Positions 37,204 to 49,015 of a DNA stretch of 64,000 bases are shown here, one piece after another. The DNA comes from Cricetomys ansorgei (lineage: Eukaryota > Chordata > Mammalia > Rodentia > Nesomyidae). The position numbers and the translations under genes were made by a program. The stretch's first letter is position 1. Every line of letters begins with the position of its first letter. The stretch is taken from contig JAMJFZ010000320.1 of the NCBI GenBank assembly GCA_026225945.1, forward strand, positions 8,884,001-8,948,000, written 5' to 3'. Under the pieces are notes generated by a model that was not told the DNA's origin, did not search any database, and saw nothing but the letters and a program-made list of their open reading frames with translations.

Positions 37204-38440
37204 ACAACAACTTGTTTTATTCTTTGGAAATTCCATATATTTATTCAATGGGTATTGATCATGCCAATCTACCACTACTTCTCTACTTTAAAATTTTTGC
37301 TATTAGTAACCCCCGAATCCAATTAGTGCTGCCCATATGCACATGGTGTGGGTCAGCCACATGTGTGACTAGGGAGCATGAACAGCGTCCTGGCATCTAA
37401 GTCCCCAAAGGAAAGTAATTTTCCTTCCTCAGAGGCCATTAACTGGCAAAGTTCTTTTGATAGGATTGGGGACATGGGGTACCTCCAACATCAGTGCTGG
37501 CATTTTAACTGACGTGATCTTCTGCAGATCATGTTCAGGTTACCACAGTCAGTTACCTACCACAGGGATTCATGTGTGCAACGGTCTCGTCATGTCCAGA
37601 GTTGGCATTTCACAGCTTTCCTCCACATTTGCGCTTCTTACAGTCTTTCTAGGCCCTCTTGTGTGAAGTTCCCTACACCGGAATGGGAGGAGGTTGATGC
37701 AAATGACCTATTCATAGCTATACACTCTCAGTTTCTTGTACCTGGCCCTTTGTTAACTAGTAATACAGTTACTAGTGTCTGTATTAACCAGTACCAACTG
37801 TAAAATAAAACATCTCTGACAAAGGTTGAGAGCACCACAGATAGGTATAAACAAATATTTAGATGTTAGTTTCACAACATGATCATTTAGCAATGCAACA
37901 CTAGTAGTACCCCCCAACCCCCCACCTCAGGACCTACAGCCTCCTCAGTCACAGGTTGTTTTGACTGGGTACACTGTACTGGCATGAATTCCTGTGGAAA
38001 CTGGTTGGTTATTCCCATAAACTTAATGTATTATGGCACAGTGGGTGCATCTTGCCAGCAGGTCACTGTTATAACATGCATGGTCCAGTTCCTAGTAAGA
38101 TCATCCATGTCCTTCTGACCCTCCAGCATCCTGCATGGCACGTTCTGGGCACCATGGAAGCTAGACAGCAAGGAGAGACCTTTCTGGTCAGTTCATGGTT
38201 GGTTTCTCTGTCCTTCGTCTAAAGTGTCTTCAGCAACAAAGTCTTACCATCTAGTTATCATGGACAACCAAGAGGAATGGCAAGAACCTCTAGGGCCTCT
38301 CTGACTAATGCCTTGTAGAGATGCATCTCGTGCCTGGCACTGAGATTGTCATTTAATAACCTGTGTCTTCTTGGAATAGATGCAGGACATAGTTCATAGT
38401 TCTTTATAATGTCATAGTTCTGCTCAAATTACACACACAC
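37204..38440 (-). mobile_element. Rodent L1 3' UTR, long minus-strand copy
   Basis: Reverse-oriented: 'cccgaatccaattagtgctg' (37312), 'atatgcacatggtgtgggtc' (37334), 'aaaggaaagtaattttcctt' (37406), 'catttcacagctttcctcca' (37606), 'gtaccccccaacccccca', 'tggttggttattcccataaa' (38002), 'gcatcttgccagcaggtcac' (38046) and 'aagtgtcttcagcaacaaag' (38222). No ORF2 is retained. Confidence 0.87.
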
Positions 38441-38714
38441 ACACGCACATACTTGCATCATCTTATAAACAAGTGAATTCCAATAAGGCTAGCCCACTCC
38501 TTACTCTCTCCTCTCCCCAACATCCCACGTTCACGTAAACCTTTAACCTCGTGCACATCTCCTCTAATTGAACGTTTTCCTTGGGTTGGAAAATGGTATG
38601 ACGCCATAAAGCTTTCTCATGCAGCCTTAATTCTGGTTAAGTCTTTCACCAACATCTAATTTTCCCTGCTCATGCTTAAACTTTCTACCCCCAGTCACCT
38701 TCTTCTACTTTCTT

Positions 38715-38840
38715 TTTACATTTTTAATTAAAATATTTTAAATTATTTTTTATTATTTTCCTCCTTTCCGCTCTCTAATCCCTCCCATGTTCCTCACTTA
38801 ACTCCCTCTCAAATCAGTGGCTTTCTTTAATTATTATGGT

Positions 38841-38888
<48 letters not shown>

Positions 38889-39085
38889 CTTAGTGTTATT
38901 TGCCATTTTACTTTGATTTTACTATTCTCTTTTAAGGTGTATACCCCTAGTAGCCCATTTTTAGTTTCCTGGTTTCCACACGTGCTTCAGGTTAAGCATA
39001 AAAGCAGGGCTATGAAGCTATGAGCCACATTTGAGAGAGAATATATAACGTTCAGCTTTCTGGGCCTGTGTGATCTCACTTAACA
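38715..39085 (-). mobile_element. Rodent L1 3' tail, diverged
   Basis: Reverse-oriented: 'ttcctcctttccgctctcta' (38758), 'ttaactccctctcaaatcag' (38798), the AC tract at 38844-38885, then 'gttcagctttctgggcctgt' (39050) and 'gtgatctcacttaacatgaa' (39069), which resemble the L1 'ctttctgggtctgagttatctcactcagg' segment. Confidence 0.6.
38844..38885. repeat. (AC)n microsatellite
   Basis: About 21 AC units inside an L1-derived stretch. Confidence 0.96.
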
Positions 39086-39157
39086 TGAATATTGCCAAAA
39101 AATGAGGCGGCACTGGAGGCCAAGCTCCTGATCGTAAACCAGAGCCTTTCTTTAACT

Positions 39158-39388
39158 TAGTGCTTCTCAACTTTCTTAATGTTGGAACCCTTTAATACAG
39201 TTCCTCATATTGTGGTGACCCCCAATCATGAAATTATTCTCATTGCTACTTCATGACTGTAATTTTGCTACTGTTATGAATCATAATGTAAATATCTGAC
39301 ATGCAGATGGTCTTAGGTGACCCCTGTGAAAGGGTCCTTTGACCCTCCCCCCACATAGGGGCCGTGCCCCAAAGGTTGAGAACTGCTG
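39158..39388 (+). mobile_element. RCHARR1-like hAT MITE, complete
   Basis: Starts 'tagtgcttctcaactttctt' and ends 'aaaggttgagaactgctg', an imperfect inverted terminal pair with the hAT-type CAGTG..CACTG layout. Internal landmarks: 'accctttaatacagttcctc' (39188), 'tgttatgaatcataatgtaa' (39274), 'aatatctgacatgcag'. The 8-base flanks are ctttaact (39150-39157) and ctccaact (39389-39396), six of eight matching, as expected for a decayed hAT target-site duplication. Confidence 0.88.
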
Positions 39389-39396
39389 CTCCAACT

Positions 39397-42300
39397 GCTG
39401 TTGCTAATAGCGAAGTGGTGCCCTTGAGCAGCTCTCAAGGGAGATCAATGTGAAGAGTTCCAGCGATGGTAGGGGATGAAGGCAGTCTCCTTCCCAGCAG
39501 GTTCTTCAAGGAGCAGAAGAGAATTCTCAGGCGGTGACACCACTCCAGTCTTTAGGACTAGATACTGGAATGGACATAGTGAGAGAATGCAGCAGACAAC
39601 TATTGACTAGGCCTGGGATGCTTCATTCCAGCGCAGCCCCTGGCCCAGCATCAGCAAAAACCGACCACTAAGAGACTTTTCAGGCACTAATTTTTTAGGG
39701 CAATCAGCATAAACACTTCCTAGAGTTTAGGACTTAAGATGGACATTTGCAGGATATTTCCAGGGGGCAGTTGTCTGGGATATTTTATGGTTTAAGATGA
39801 TGTAAAATACAAGAGTGTAAATATTTTGACAGAGTCACTTGTCTTGCTCCAGTCTGCCTCTCTAGGATGCTCTATAATCTTCCTTATGAGGTATCTTTCT
39901 CTTGAGTTATCTTGGCATTCATTTAGCTTTAGTCAAAGGAAGACTAGTATTTCCCAAGTTGTTTGACGTTCAGCTGTTGCTGAAGATGTTAAAGATACAA
40001 GCAAACCTGCTAATCATTGCCAACAAAGCGGCTTAATCCTGGCTGACTGGAGATTTGTTTTGCAGCCTTTGGTGCAACAGAGAGATTGGAGTTTATAAAA
40101 AGAGGTAAATAGTCAGCGAGAGATTAGAAGCTGAAAAAGGGAAAAGACTCCTTTCCCCCAGACCACACACTGATAGGGAATCTCCCTTGTGCAATTGTTC
40201 CAGAGCATTTCATGTTTCTTCCCCCTCCCCAACCCTGCTCTTCCACCACCCATCCCTCCCCCCTCCTCTGCCCTTAAAGGCTTGATTGGCACTTGTCACT
40301 GCTGATAGAGAGGAAGAAGCTTCAGGAAGGAGGGAGGGGCTGGGGAAGGCATCCTCCTCAAAAGCCTCTGGAGTCAAAAGATGAGTCAGTCCTTTGCGTG
40401 TGCTTTGTCTCTCTCTAAATTATTCAAATCTGGGTGGCATCTTGGATAAGTGGCATTTTGACAGAGCTTAAGAGATTGTCTCACTAACACTATAGAGCCA
40501 AAGCTGCCATCCTTTTAAAGATGTAAAAAGAGAGACCGTTGCTATAATCTGATATGTCTACAAATGGAAGACAGATTCATTCAAAGGGCTTACAATATTT
40601 TGATCAATTATATTCATTTTTGACTTACTGTTTTGTTCAATCCGTCTAAGAGTGATCTTTATTAGCTGAAAGAAAGGGAAAGCTCTTATTTGGGTTTCTT
40701 TAAAGAGTGTTAATGTCAGCTAGGTGCCTGTTGGACGGTTGCAAAGCTGAGGCAGCTGGCAGAGAAGGAAACTGGAATTTTCTAGACCAAAACTGTTCAT
40801 CTTTGTTAAAAATACCTTGAGTGTGGACTATTCAGGGGACATAGACCTGGGCTTTGTTGTGCCCTGATTCTAGCCCAGAGATCCCATTCTTGGCTGTGGG
40901 GTGTGGAACGGTCACAGCATAGCCCTAGACTACAGGCTACAGGCCCCACCTTCCTCTGGTTTTAGGGTTATAGAATTAATCACTGAGTTATTTCTACACT
41001 ATTCTATTCAGTAGAATATTACCTTTGTGGATGAAGACACATACTGGAACTTTAAAAGTAATTTGCTTCACTAAACTTGTTTGTGCCTTGGTGGCAGGTT
41101 TGTGCTTCGAGAGGGACAGTGGATGGAAGCGATAGGAATATGAGTTCCCTGATTCTTATTGTCAAAGAATTCAATCTTTTACTTCTGTGGTTGCACTTCT
41201 GATGTTTTACTTATTTTATCTGCCTATGGTAACCTTCATTTTGGTTTCCAAAACAGTGGGCTTTGCAATTAGTTTCATGCAGAAAAATGTGCTCAAAACT
41301 ACCAATAAAATCAGCAGAGCACAAAGGCTGTTTAGTTTTTTGAGATAAAAGATAAATAACAGGTACGAAACACTAAAACAGAACCACTCTTCTTGTGGAC
41401 TGTTCTATTTAAGGTTCATAAGGCTTCCGAGTTTCATGTTGTCCTTGCCTATTTCCTCTTTAAAAAACGCTCTGAAAGTTTTGTTCCCAGGTTTAACAAA
41501 TAAAAACATGCAATGCCCAAGAAATATGCAATTAAAACAATGAATAATGATTACATCGTATCTAGGATATATTTACAATAAACAGTTATTTGTTACTTAT
41601 CAGAAACTCAAATTAAACAGGGCATCCTGTGCTTTATCTGGCAATTCTTAAAACCCCTTCTGCTCATCTTTCAGGCGCTCGAAAGTCCTGCTCTTGCCAG
41701 GGTTTTGTAAGCCTTGAGTAGAATTGAATCCATGAGAAAATTACATACATATATCTAATACTGAAAAAATGAGTTTATTTACACATTTAAAGAAATATGT
41801 GTTAAGGTCAGCTGTTTACTGGGAGCAGAGTAAGGTCCTTAGGGTATAAGCTGAATAAGATAAACTCCACGTTTTTATGTAGTTTACGGTCTAGCAAGAA
41901 GAAAGCAGACGTTTGAAAGGCATTCACGTTTAGGAAGGACTTAACTCCTACTGTCACACAGCCTGTTATGAAAACATATGATGCAGTGAGAAGATTTAAG
42001 AGAAGTACCTAATCCTGTGTCGGGGAGTGGAGCAGACATCCTTGAGGAAATGGCATTTAACTGAGAAAGCTGGATGCTGAGAGGTAGCATCCCCAGTGTA
42101 AGAATAAGAAGTAGGTGCTGACAAAATATAGAATCCATTTCCATTTATTTCTCATCAGGAAAATGTGTTCTATGGTAGCACGATTGGCTGGCAACTGGTA
42201 ATTTCGTACTGAATTCTTTAATTTCGAAAGGATGAGCAACAGAGTTTCCTTCAATACTGAGTAGAGCAACAAGGGAGCTGATATTCCCCCCTAACAAACT

Positions 42301-42520
42301 CTGGGGGTGCTGAAGTGGGTAATAAAACTCTAATAGCTTAACGGCTAAGTTTGGAACGTCAAAATCTTAGAATGCTTTAATCATTCATTTAGAAGTCAAG
42401 CTATGTGTTAAAAAAGGTAGCATTATTTTTAAATGCCCAAGGGCAATTAGAAACAATGAGAACAACCAGCACATAGCTGATATTATTAGCTATCTGGGAT
42501 AAAACGTTTTTTACCTGGGA
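39397..42520. other. Long repeat-free stretch
   Basis: No recognised repeat for about 3.1 kb, unusual for this window. C-rich/G-rich patches and an AP-1-like TGAGTCA at 40382-40388 lie near 40200-40440. No exon is supported. Confidence 0.5.
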
Positions 42521-42770
42521 TCAGAGTTCAGATGTTAAAATCTCTGCTCTGTCACTTTCTACTTGTGTGATCCCAGGCAAGTTATATAACAGGTGTAAGA
42601 AATATGCAGATGGTATTGAAATCTACTCGGTAGCTGTGTCAGGAGCACTTTCAAACAATTGCACACAGCAAGTCCCTTAATACTAGTTCATCTTATCCTC
42701 AACTTTTTCAGCTAAAGTTTGCCAATGATAACAGAGTTTACCTCCTAGAGTTGTAACGAGACTTCTGTCG
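42520..42770 (+). repeat. MIR SINE relic, interrupted
   Basis: Plus-strand MIR order: 'tctgctctgtcactttctac' (42542), 'gtgatcccaggcaagttata', then after about 120 bases 'aatgataacagagtttacct' (42724) and 'cctagagttgtaacgagact' (42743), which look like the distal half. Confidence 0.6.
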
Positions 42771-42779
42771 GATGAAATT

Positions 42780-42949
42780 ATACCACCCTGACAATGCAGG
42801 TACTTCTCATTGCATTGGTGATGATAGCCTACTTTGTTTATTACCATATAGGATCTGACTTTTGCCTTGCCTACTAACACTCTCAAATATTAAAAGGAGC
42901 TGCCTCTGTCCACCTCAGCACTGACAGAACCATTCCACTTTATCCCTAA

Positions 42950-42996
<47 letters not shown>

Positions 42997-43640
42997 CTCA
43001 TTCTGTACATTGAAAAACCTCAGAATACTATGGAAATGGCCAGAATATAAAAATAGCTTTTAAAATGTTGTGCTACCCTCTCTCTCCTTCATTTGCACAT
43101 ATAACAGAAGTAGCTGAGTATTGTCTGCTTTTGAGCCAAACACCTGAACCACCTGTTACAACCCACAGCCTGACTTTGATCCAAACGAGAGGCAGGCACC
43201 TTTGCCTGTGCCTTCTGTTGCTGGGTAGCAGCAGAATAGCTAAGACAGACCTAGGAGTCCAATAAAGCACTTCTTAAAATACAGAAACCTTCAAATTTAA
43301 TATTCTGTGGACTCTAGTGCCACTCCCAGTGCTCCATGTTAGGATGTCAAAGAGCATCCATGATGTAAATACACAGAAACCAGCACTGTCAACGTCAAAC
43401 AGTTCTTTTGAGTGACTAGTATTGTGTGGGCACTAATTTTCTGTGGCCAAAAGCAGTTTCAGACTTTTCCCTGGCCTCAGAAACAGTATGTTCTAGGGAA
43501 AGAACAAAGATTTTTTTAGAACTATATTTAAAGATGATTAAATATGTGAGTGGTGTGGTGGACAAGTGTACCAGAATTTCAGGGGAGATTATAGGGGCTT
43601 TCATAATAGAAAATGTGAGCAATCAACCCCTTACCCGAGA
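42780..43640. other. Unique sequence with a TG tract
   Basis: A (TG)n tract of about 19 units lies at 42954-42991. No gene or other repeat recognised. Confidence 0.55.
42954..42991. repeat. (TG)n microsatellite
   Basis: About 19 uninterrupted TG units. Confidence 0.96.
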
Positions 43641-43644
43641 CATG

Positions 43645-43683
43645 GAAGAGCCTATCTGTGGAAAAAAGGGAAGGTTGGGATAA

Positions 43684-43736
<53 letters not shown>

Positions 43737-44410
43737 GTCATAGAGAGAGAGACAGAGAGACAGAGAGACAGAGACACAGAGACACAGAGAGACAGGAGAG
43801 ATAGAAGAGCCAATCTGTGGACTTAAACAGAAGTTGGAGAAGCTCTTCAGAGACAAAGAGACAGAGAGACGAGACAGAGAGAAGAGAGAGACAGAGAGAG
43901 CAAACTATCCAATACTTTCTCCAGGAGAACCATTTCCCAGTATACTTACTGGTTTGTATTCCACAGGCAATACACAGCTAGCGAAGGCTGACCACTTTCA
44001 CGTATGGAGTGCTATGTGGCGTATTCTGGAGAAAGATAGTCACATCCAATCTGGGAAAAGCAGTTTACCAAACACTGAGTACTTTTAGTATGTCTCTGGT
44101 TGAGAGGTTTAAAATTTTACTAACCTAGAAAAGGTCTGAGTTGAGAGTAGAAGAAATATTGTTTGGTCTTTGGAGGACTTAACAGGAACTTTGAATTTGG
44201 CTCTCTATCTGAATCATGTTCCCAGAATCTAATGTTAGTGTAGCCAGAGCGAAGGCTCCTCTTATCAGAGGAAGAAGAAATGGAAGACTGGCTTTCTTGC
44301 TATCATTGCTGATGTTCTACCAGCATCCAGTGAGTCCACGCTTATCGCACAGAGCCCATCTGTGGACTTAAACAGAAGCAGGGGAGTTCTTCACTGAGAG
44401 GCAAATCCAC
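43645..44410 (+). repeat. Threefold local direct repeat around a (GATA)/(GA) tract
   Basis: A module beginning near 'gaagagcctatctgtgga' appears at 43645, 43804 and, as 'agagcccatctgtgga', at 44351. The second and third copies share a 21-base exact match (43813-43833 and 44358-44378), then diverge but keep a 'tttctccaggag' segment (43916 and 44416). The family is not recognised; an LTR-derived duplication is possible. Confidence 0.6.
43686..43905. repeat. (GATA)n and (GA/CAGA)n tract
   Basis: About twelve GATA units (43686-43736) followed by GAGA and GACAGA runs, interrupted by the module copy at 43804. Confidence 0.93.
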
Positions 44411-44419
44411 CATTGTTTC

Positions 44420-45740
44420 TCCAGGAGGTGTGGGAGAGGTGGTATGGGGAAATTAACTCTGTTGTCTCCTTTTTAAAGCAGGGGCCATTTAAACACTGCT
44501 GCCTTCTTACAAAGTATAGAAATTTGTAATAAGCCTTCTTTCAAACACGGAACGTTCAAAATCTCTTATTTCCCCTTGCTAGCCTATGTTCTAGAAGTTG
44601 GGGATTTTCGTCCTGTCCAAGAGGAAACATGGTGTAATACCAACTGTCTTGTGTATGGAGAAAGGCTGCTTGAAGTATATTAGCTGGTCAGTCCGATGAG
44701 CTGGTTCTGCCTGTTTTACCAACCCTCAGATCCAGAGCTTTAGGGTACCTGGCACTGCAGAGCTGTCACCTTTATCCACCTTGATCCAGGATCACTGCCT
44801 TTTGTGCATGTGTCTGAGAAGAGAACTGTATCTGGTGGGATATATTGAAGTAAAAGAACCCTTTAACTGATCAGTGACTGTTGCCTTCCCACTATTAAGT
44901 GTTGTATTCCTTCTCCATGGAAAGGAGAACATTCTCCATGGATCAGTGAGGATGGGTAAGAGAGTAGTAGTGATAGTTTATCAGTGGTTTCTCCATGTGG
45001 AATAAATTCTGAAAAAAATTTACTAGTGCCAGTTACAAGCTCGGTATATATGTATTTGTATCCTGGATGTTATGCATTAGCTGTGATATTATTGTTGGTG
45101 TCTGCAACAATCTCAGTTATCATGTAAGTGTCCATATTTGTGTTAGTGTGGCAAGAAAAAAATCGACAGCGATGTTTTGACACAAGTCAGGGACCAAGAA
45201 ATATTTATTTCCTTTCAGTGAAATTTTTGCCTTTCATTTTGGGGGAGGGAGATTGGTACTCTTTGTTCCACGAGATAGATATTCATTCAGACTCATCTTG
45301 CTGAATTAGACAAATGCTGCTGTGCAGCCTTTGGTATTTTAGGAACGGTGTTGGTTAAGAAGAATGCCGACTAGTAGATTAATTCTGGGAAGACAGGGTG
45401 TAGCCATGTGCAGAGGAGAGAATATTTGCTTTACAGGTTTGGTCTAAGAAAAATGGTAGAGAAATCAGAGTACCAGGTGTTAGGGATCTGGGCGTGGCAT
45501 GAAAGTTAAGTGTGTAAAGGAAATATCAGATAATCACTTGGGGTTTATTGTGGTCTCCTTCTACCATAATCATGATTCTTGCATCAAGCAGCAGGGGGAA
45601 CACCCCATTCTACGCAACGTAGAGACCTACCCTTCTACAGAGTGATGTTGACATGTCCTCGTATCAGCGATCTTATTACTCAGGCCAACCCTCTAAAGAA
45701 ACAGTGAATTGGTTAGTTTGTTAAATAAGTAGCATCACTT
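44420..45740. other. Unique non-coding sequence
   Basis: No gene or confident repeat seen. Confidence 0.5.
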
Positions 45741-45744
45741 GTTT

Positions 45745-45930
45745 TGAGCTTACTCCATGCCACATAGCATGCCATTGTTTTTCTTAAACACTACACAGGG
45801 ACACTGTCATTCTCACTTCACAGAAGACACCAAAGCACAGAGAGTTACTGGCCTTCAGTCAAGTAACAGATCCTGGTGGAACCAGGATTGGACCCCAGGG
45901 TCTTGACTACCAGAACCCATTCAAGATTAT
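45745..45930 (-). repeat. MIR SINE relic
   Basis: Reverse-oriented MIR with good order: 'gttttgagcttactccatgc' (45741), 'gacactgtcattctcacttc' (45802), 'aagcacagagagttactggc' (45834), 'tcaagtaacagatcctggtg' (45859), 'accaggattggaccccaggg' (45881). Confidence 0.85.
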
Positions 45931-46880
45931 CCCTAAATAGAATCATGAAGAGACATGTTTTTAAAATTTTTTTATCAGAGGAAGGTTAAGCACCTTGCTA
46001 CAAACCAGCTAGCAAGCTTCCAGTAGGGCTTGGATTGCTATGGAACAGGCACTCATAGGTTCAAAGGAAACTTGCATGTTTAAAGCATGTATGTATGTAT
46101 ATATTTTGTCAACCCAGCAAACCACATGACTGCAATATCAACAAAATAGAATTCATCCCAGAAAGACTAGTCAGCATGTGTTCATATCCCTTTCAGTAGT
46201 TTTTGATCAGCACTGCCTTGGGTTGTGGCAAAATTGTGGTACTAACCTGAAGTTTTGTGAAAGCATTCTAAGTTTGCATAGCTTTTGTTTCACTGTTGTG
46301 TGACTCTAAGCACATCGTCATTTAAAATTAATACAAATGAATATATGTTTTGTGCACAAATATATACATGCATATATGTATATTTCATATATGCATGGAT
46401 TGTACATATATATCACAATATAATATATCTTACAAGTATAATACTAAATTATCAAAGGTGTGGAATCATATCTATCATCAGCAGAGTTTTACAGAAATCA
46501 TATATGCCTTGCTTCAGGATAGACAAAAAGGTGTTAAGGGCCAATATATCCTCTACCAGATATATTTCAGTTGATAAATGGGAATGGAATAACAGAATTA
46601 ACTCCCTGCCTTAATGGTTCAGTGGATAGAGATGATGATTGCTGGTTGCTGCTGACATGAAATTAGAAGAAACAATTGGACATCGCGATCCTTTTGATGG
46701 GTGTTCACACTATTGTATTCCCTAGTACTGAGTCTGCATCAGGTGAGCCACTTTACCAAATATACAGGGATGTAAGGAATCACACTCGAGAGATGCAGCC
46801 ACCCAAACTCAAAAGATTTACTGTATTATAGGACAAACATTTTGTTTCATCTTCAGTATTAAAACATTATAAGAAGAGGA
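45931..46880. other. AT-rich unique sequence
   Basis: No gene. It includes a perfect 12-base inverted repeat at 46367-46378 and 46386-46397. The 109- and 74-codon frames over the AT-rich part are not supported. Confidence 0.5.
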
Positions 46881-46885
46881 GGAAT

Positions 46886-47045
46886 GTCAAACAGGCTTAG
46901 TTAAAGACACCTGCCTGAGAACCTCATGACCTGAGTTCAATCTTTGGAAACACAGTGTAGAAGGAGCGAACCTGCTCCTAAAGATTGTCCCTCTGACCAC
47001 CACATAAGTGCAGTGCCACACACAGTAAATAAATAATTAAATGTA
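46886..47045 (+). repeat. B3 SINE
   Basis: Plus-strand B3: 'acctcatgacctgagttcaa' (46921), 'gattgtccctctgaccacca' (46983), ending in a TAAATAAATAA-type tail. Confidence 0.88.
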
Positions 47046-47067
47046 ATAAGAAAATGTTTAAAGTAGA

Positions 47068-47275
47068 AAATGCAGCAAGATGCACCAATGGGTAAAGACA
47101 CTTGTCACCAAGCCTGAGGCCCTGAGTTCTATTCCCAGGACCCACATAATGGAAGAAGAGAGCAAATTCATTCAAGTTGTTCTCTGATATTCCCACAGAT
47201 GCTGTGACGCGCCTGTGCGCTCTCTCTCTCTCTTTCTCTCTCTCTCTCTTTCTCTCTCTCTCACACACACACACT
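47068..47275 (+). repeat. B3 SINE with CT-rich tail side
   Basis: Plus-strand B3: 'ccaatgggtaaagacacttg' (47085), 'ccctgagttctattcccagg' (47121), 'ttgttctctgatattcccac' (47179), then a (CT)n run with TTTC interruptions (47220-47262) and a short AC run. Confidence 0.88.
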
Positions 47276-47648
47276 TTAAAATTTTAAAGACGAAAAATCA
47301 TATAAATTAAAAAGTAATTGTATGAACCCAAGATGAACAAATAAACTTTAAAATATAGAAGTGCATTTTAGAAACAAACAATTCAAACCATTCATAGATA
47401 TTTGATGGTTTTAAGGAATGATTATATAAGAATTGCTGATTTTAGTAGGTAATGATAGTAAAGTTACATTTACTAAAATGATAAGGTAAAGTATCTTTCT
47501 CCTTTTTAATTTGAATGTTTGAAAGTGTAAGCTATTATAAAGGGAAGTTCAAGATCTGAGAAGTGGAGAGATCCATCGTGCTCATGGGTTGAAAGACCCA
47601 TGTGGTTAATGTGGCACTCTCCAAGCTGATATTTACAGTGAGTACAAT
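47276..47648. other. Unique AT-rich sequence
   Basis: No gene or recognised repeat. Confidence 0.5.
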
Positions 47649-47652
47649 TCAG

Positions 47653-47850
47653 GGGCTGGAGAGATGGCTCAGAGGCTAAGAACACATACTGCTCTTGTAC
47701 ACAACCTAAGTTCAGTCCCCAGAATCCATATAAGGCAGCTCACAGCCACCTGTAGCTTCAGCTTTAGAGGTCCTGGTCTCTCTGGGCATCTTCACATACA
47801 CAAAGACACACACACAGATATACATAAATAAAGATAAAATAAAATAAATA
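47653..47850 (+). repeat. B2 SINE
   Basis: Plus-strand B2: 'ggggctggagagatggctca' at 47653 (tRNA-like A box side), 'aagttcagtccccagaatcc' (47708), 'ggcagctcacagccacctgt' (47734), then an AC/ATAAA tail containing AATAAA words. Confidence 0.96.
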
Positions 47851-48455
47851 TTTAAGCCTAGCCTTTAATGGCTATTTTGTTATATTAAAAAGTGAATGAA
47901 TGAATGAATGAATTGAATAGAAAACCTAGTCACTAGGATAAAAGTTAACAATGGAACTGTCATTTTTATACCCTCTGGGAGAGGGAAAATCAGTTTTCCC
48001 CAGCAGAATGACTCTGGGGTCATATCAACCACTCCGGGGCAGCTCTCATCTTTAGGAGCAGTTTAGCAACAAATAATGGACTTCACAGGGTTTTTTGTGT
48101 GCGTTTATTCGGTTAGTTTAGTGTGTGTATGTGTGTTTCTTTTGAGGTTTTATTGTATTTTGTTTTTTAGGTATTGGGGGGTTTGTTGTAGTGTTAGGTT
48201 TTTGGTTTGCTTTTTGAGAAAGAATGGAAAGAACTTGGTGGAGGGGAGGAACATGACCAAAATATATTTAAATTTAAAAATTGTTTTAAATAATATAATA
48301 AAAACTATAATAAAATTACTCTAAAAATGCAATCTAAATTATAATTCTAGTGTTATTTAAAAATATAATTGATAGGCTGATTCTAAAATGCACAATAAAA
48401 CCTAAGTGCCTAGAATAGCTTTCCCTCCAATAACAACAACAATCCAGAAAAAGAA
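47851..48455. other. Unique AT-rich sequence
   Basis: A five-unit GAAT run lies at 47892-47913. No gene or other repeat recognised. Confidence 0.5.
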
Positions 48456-48479
48456 TGAGCTTAGAAATTCTCTTTGTTG

Positions 48480-48667
48480 ACAGGCAGTTGTGGTGCACGC
48501 CTTTAATCCCAGCACTCAGGAGGTAGAGACAGATGGATCTCTGTGAGTCTGAGGCCAGCCTGGTCTACAGAGTGAGTTCCATGACAGCCAGAGTTACAAC
48601 AGAGAAACCCCATCCCAAAAAACCAAACCAAATCAAAACATAAAACAAACCAACAACAAAACAAAAC
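48480..48667 (+). repeat. B1 SINE with target-site duplication
   Basis: Full-length plus-strand B1 from 'caggcagttgtggtgcacgc' to 'agagaaaccccatcccaaaa' with an A-rich tail. A 14-base direct repeat with one mismatch flanks it (48458-48471 and 48668-48681). Confidence 0.97.
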
Positions 48668-49015
48668 AGCTCAGAAATTCTGTGTCACTGATTTCAAGAT
48701 CAACATGTGACAATCTTGATTGTCAACTTGACAGGAGTTAGAGCCTCCTAGGAGACATACTTCTCTGTGTGTGTGTGTCGCTCTCTCTCTTAGGGTGTTT
48801 TCAGAGATGTTTAGCTGGGAGAAGTCCCACGCTAAATGTGGGTAGCATCACTCCATGAAATGACTAGCTGAAAGCAAATGTAAATAAGAAAGGAAATGTA
48901 ATTATAGATCTTGGCTTGACTTTGAAAAAGGAGAATACGTTCCTACATAAAATAATGTGAGTATTTGACATCAATTTAACCATTAGGGGGAGGGGAGGAG
49001 CAAGTGAGTTGGGTA

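Noticed and set aside
46285..46614. 109-codon plus-strand frame
   Set aside because: It crosses AT-rich alternating sequence and has no recognisable protein family.
46607..46660. Possible ID or B-type SINE head
   Set aside because: The resemblance is too short and no tail is present.
47653..47730. tRNA-like sequence with A- and B-box resemblance
   Set aside because: It is the head of a B2 SINE and does not fold as a full tRNA gene.
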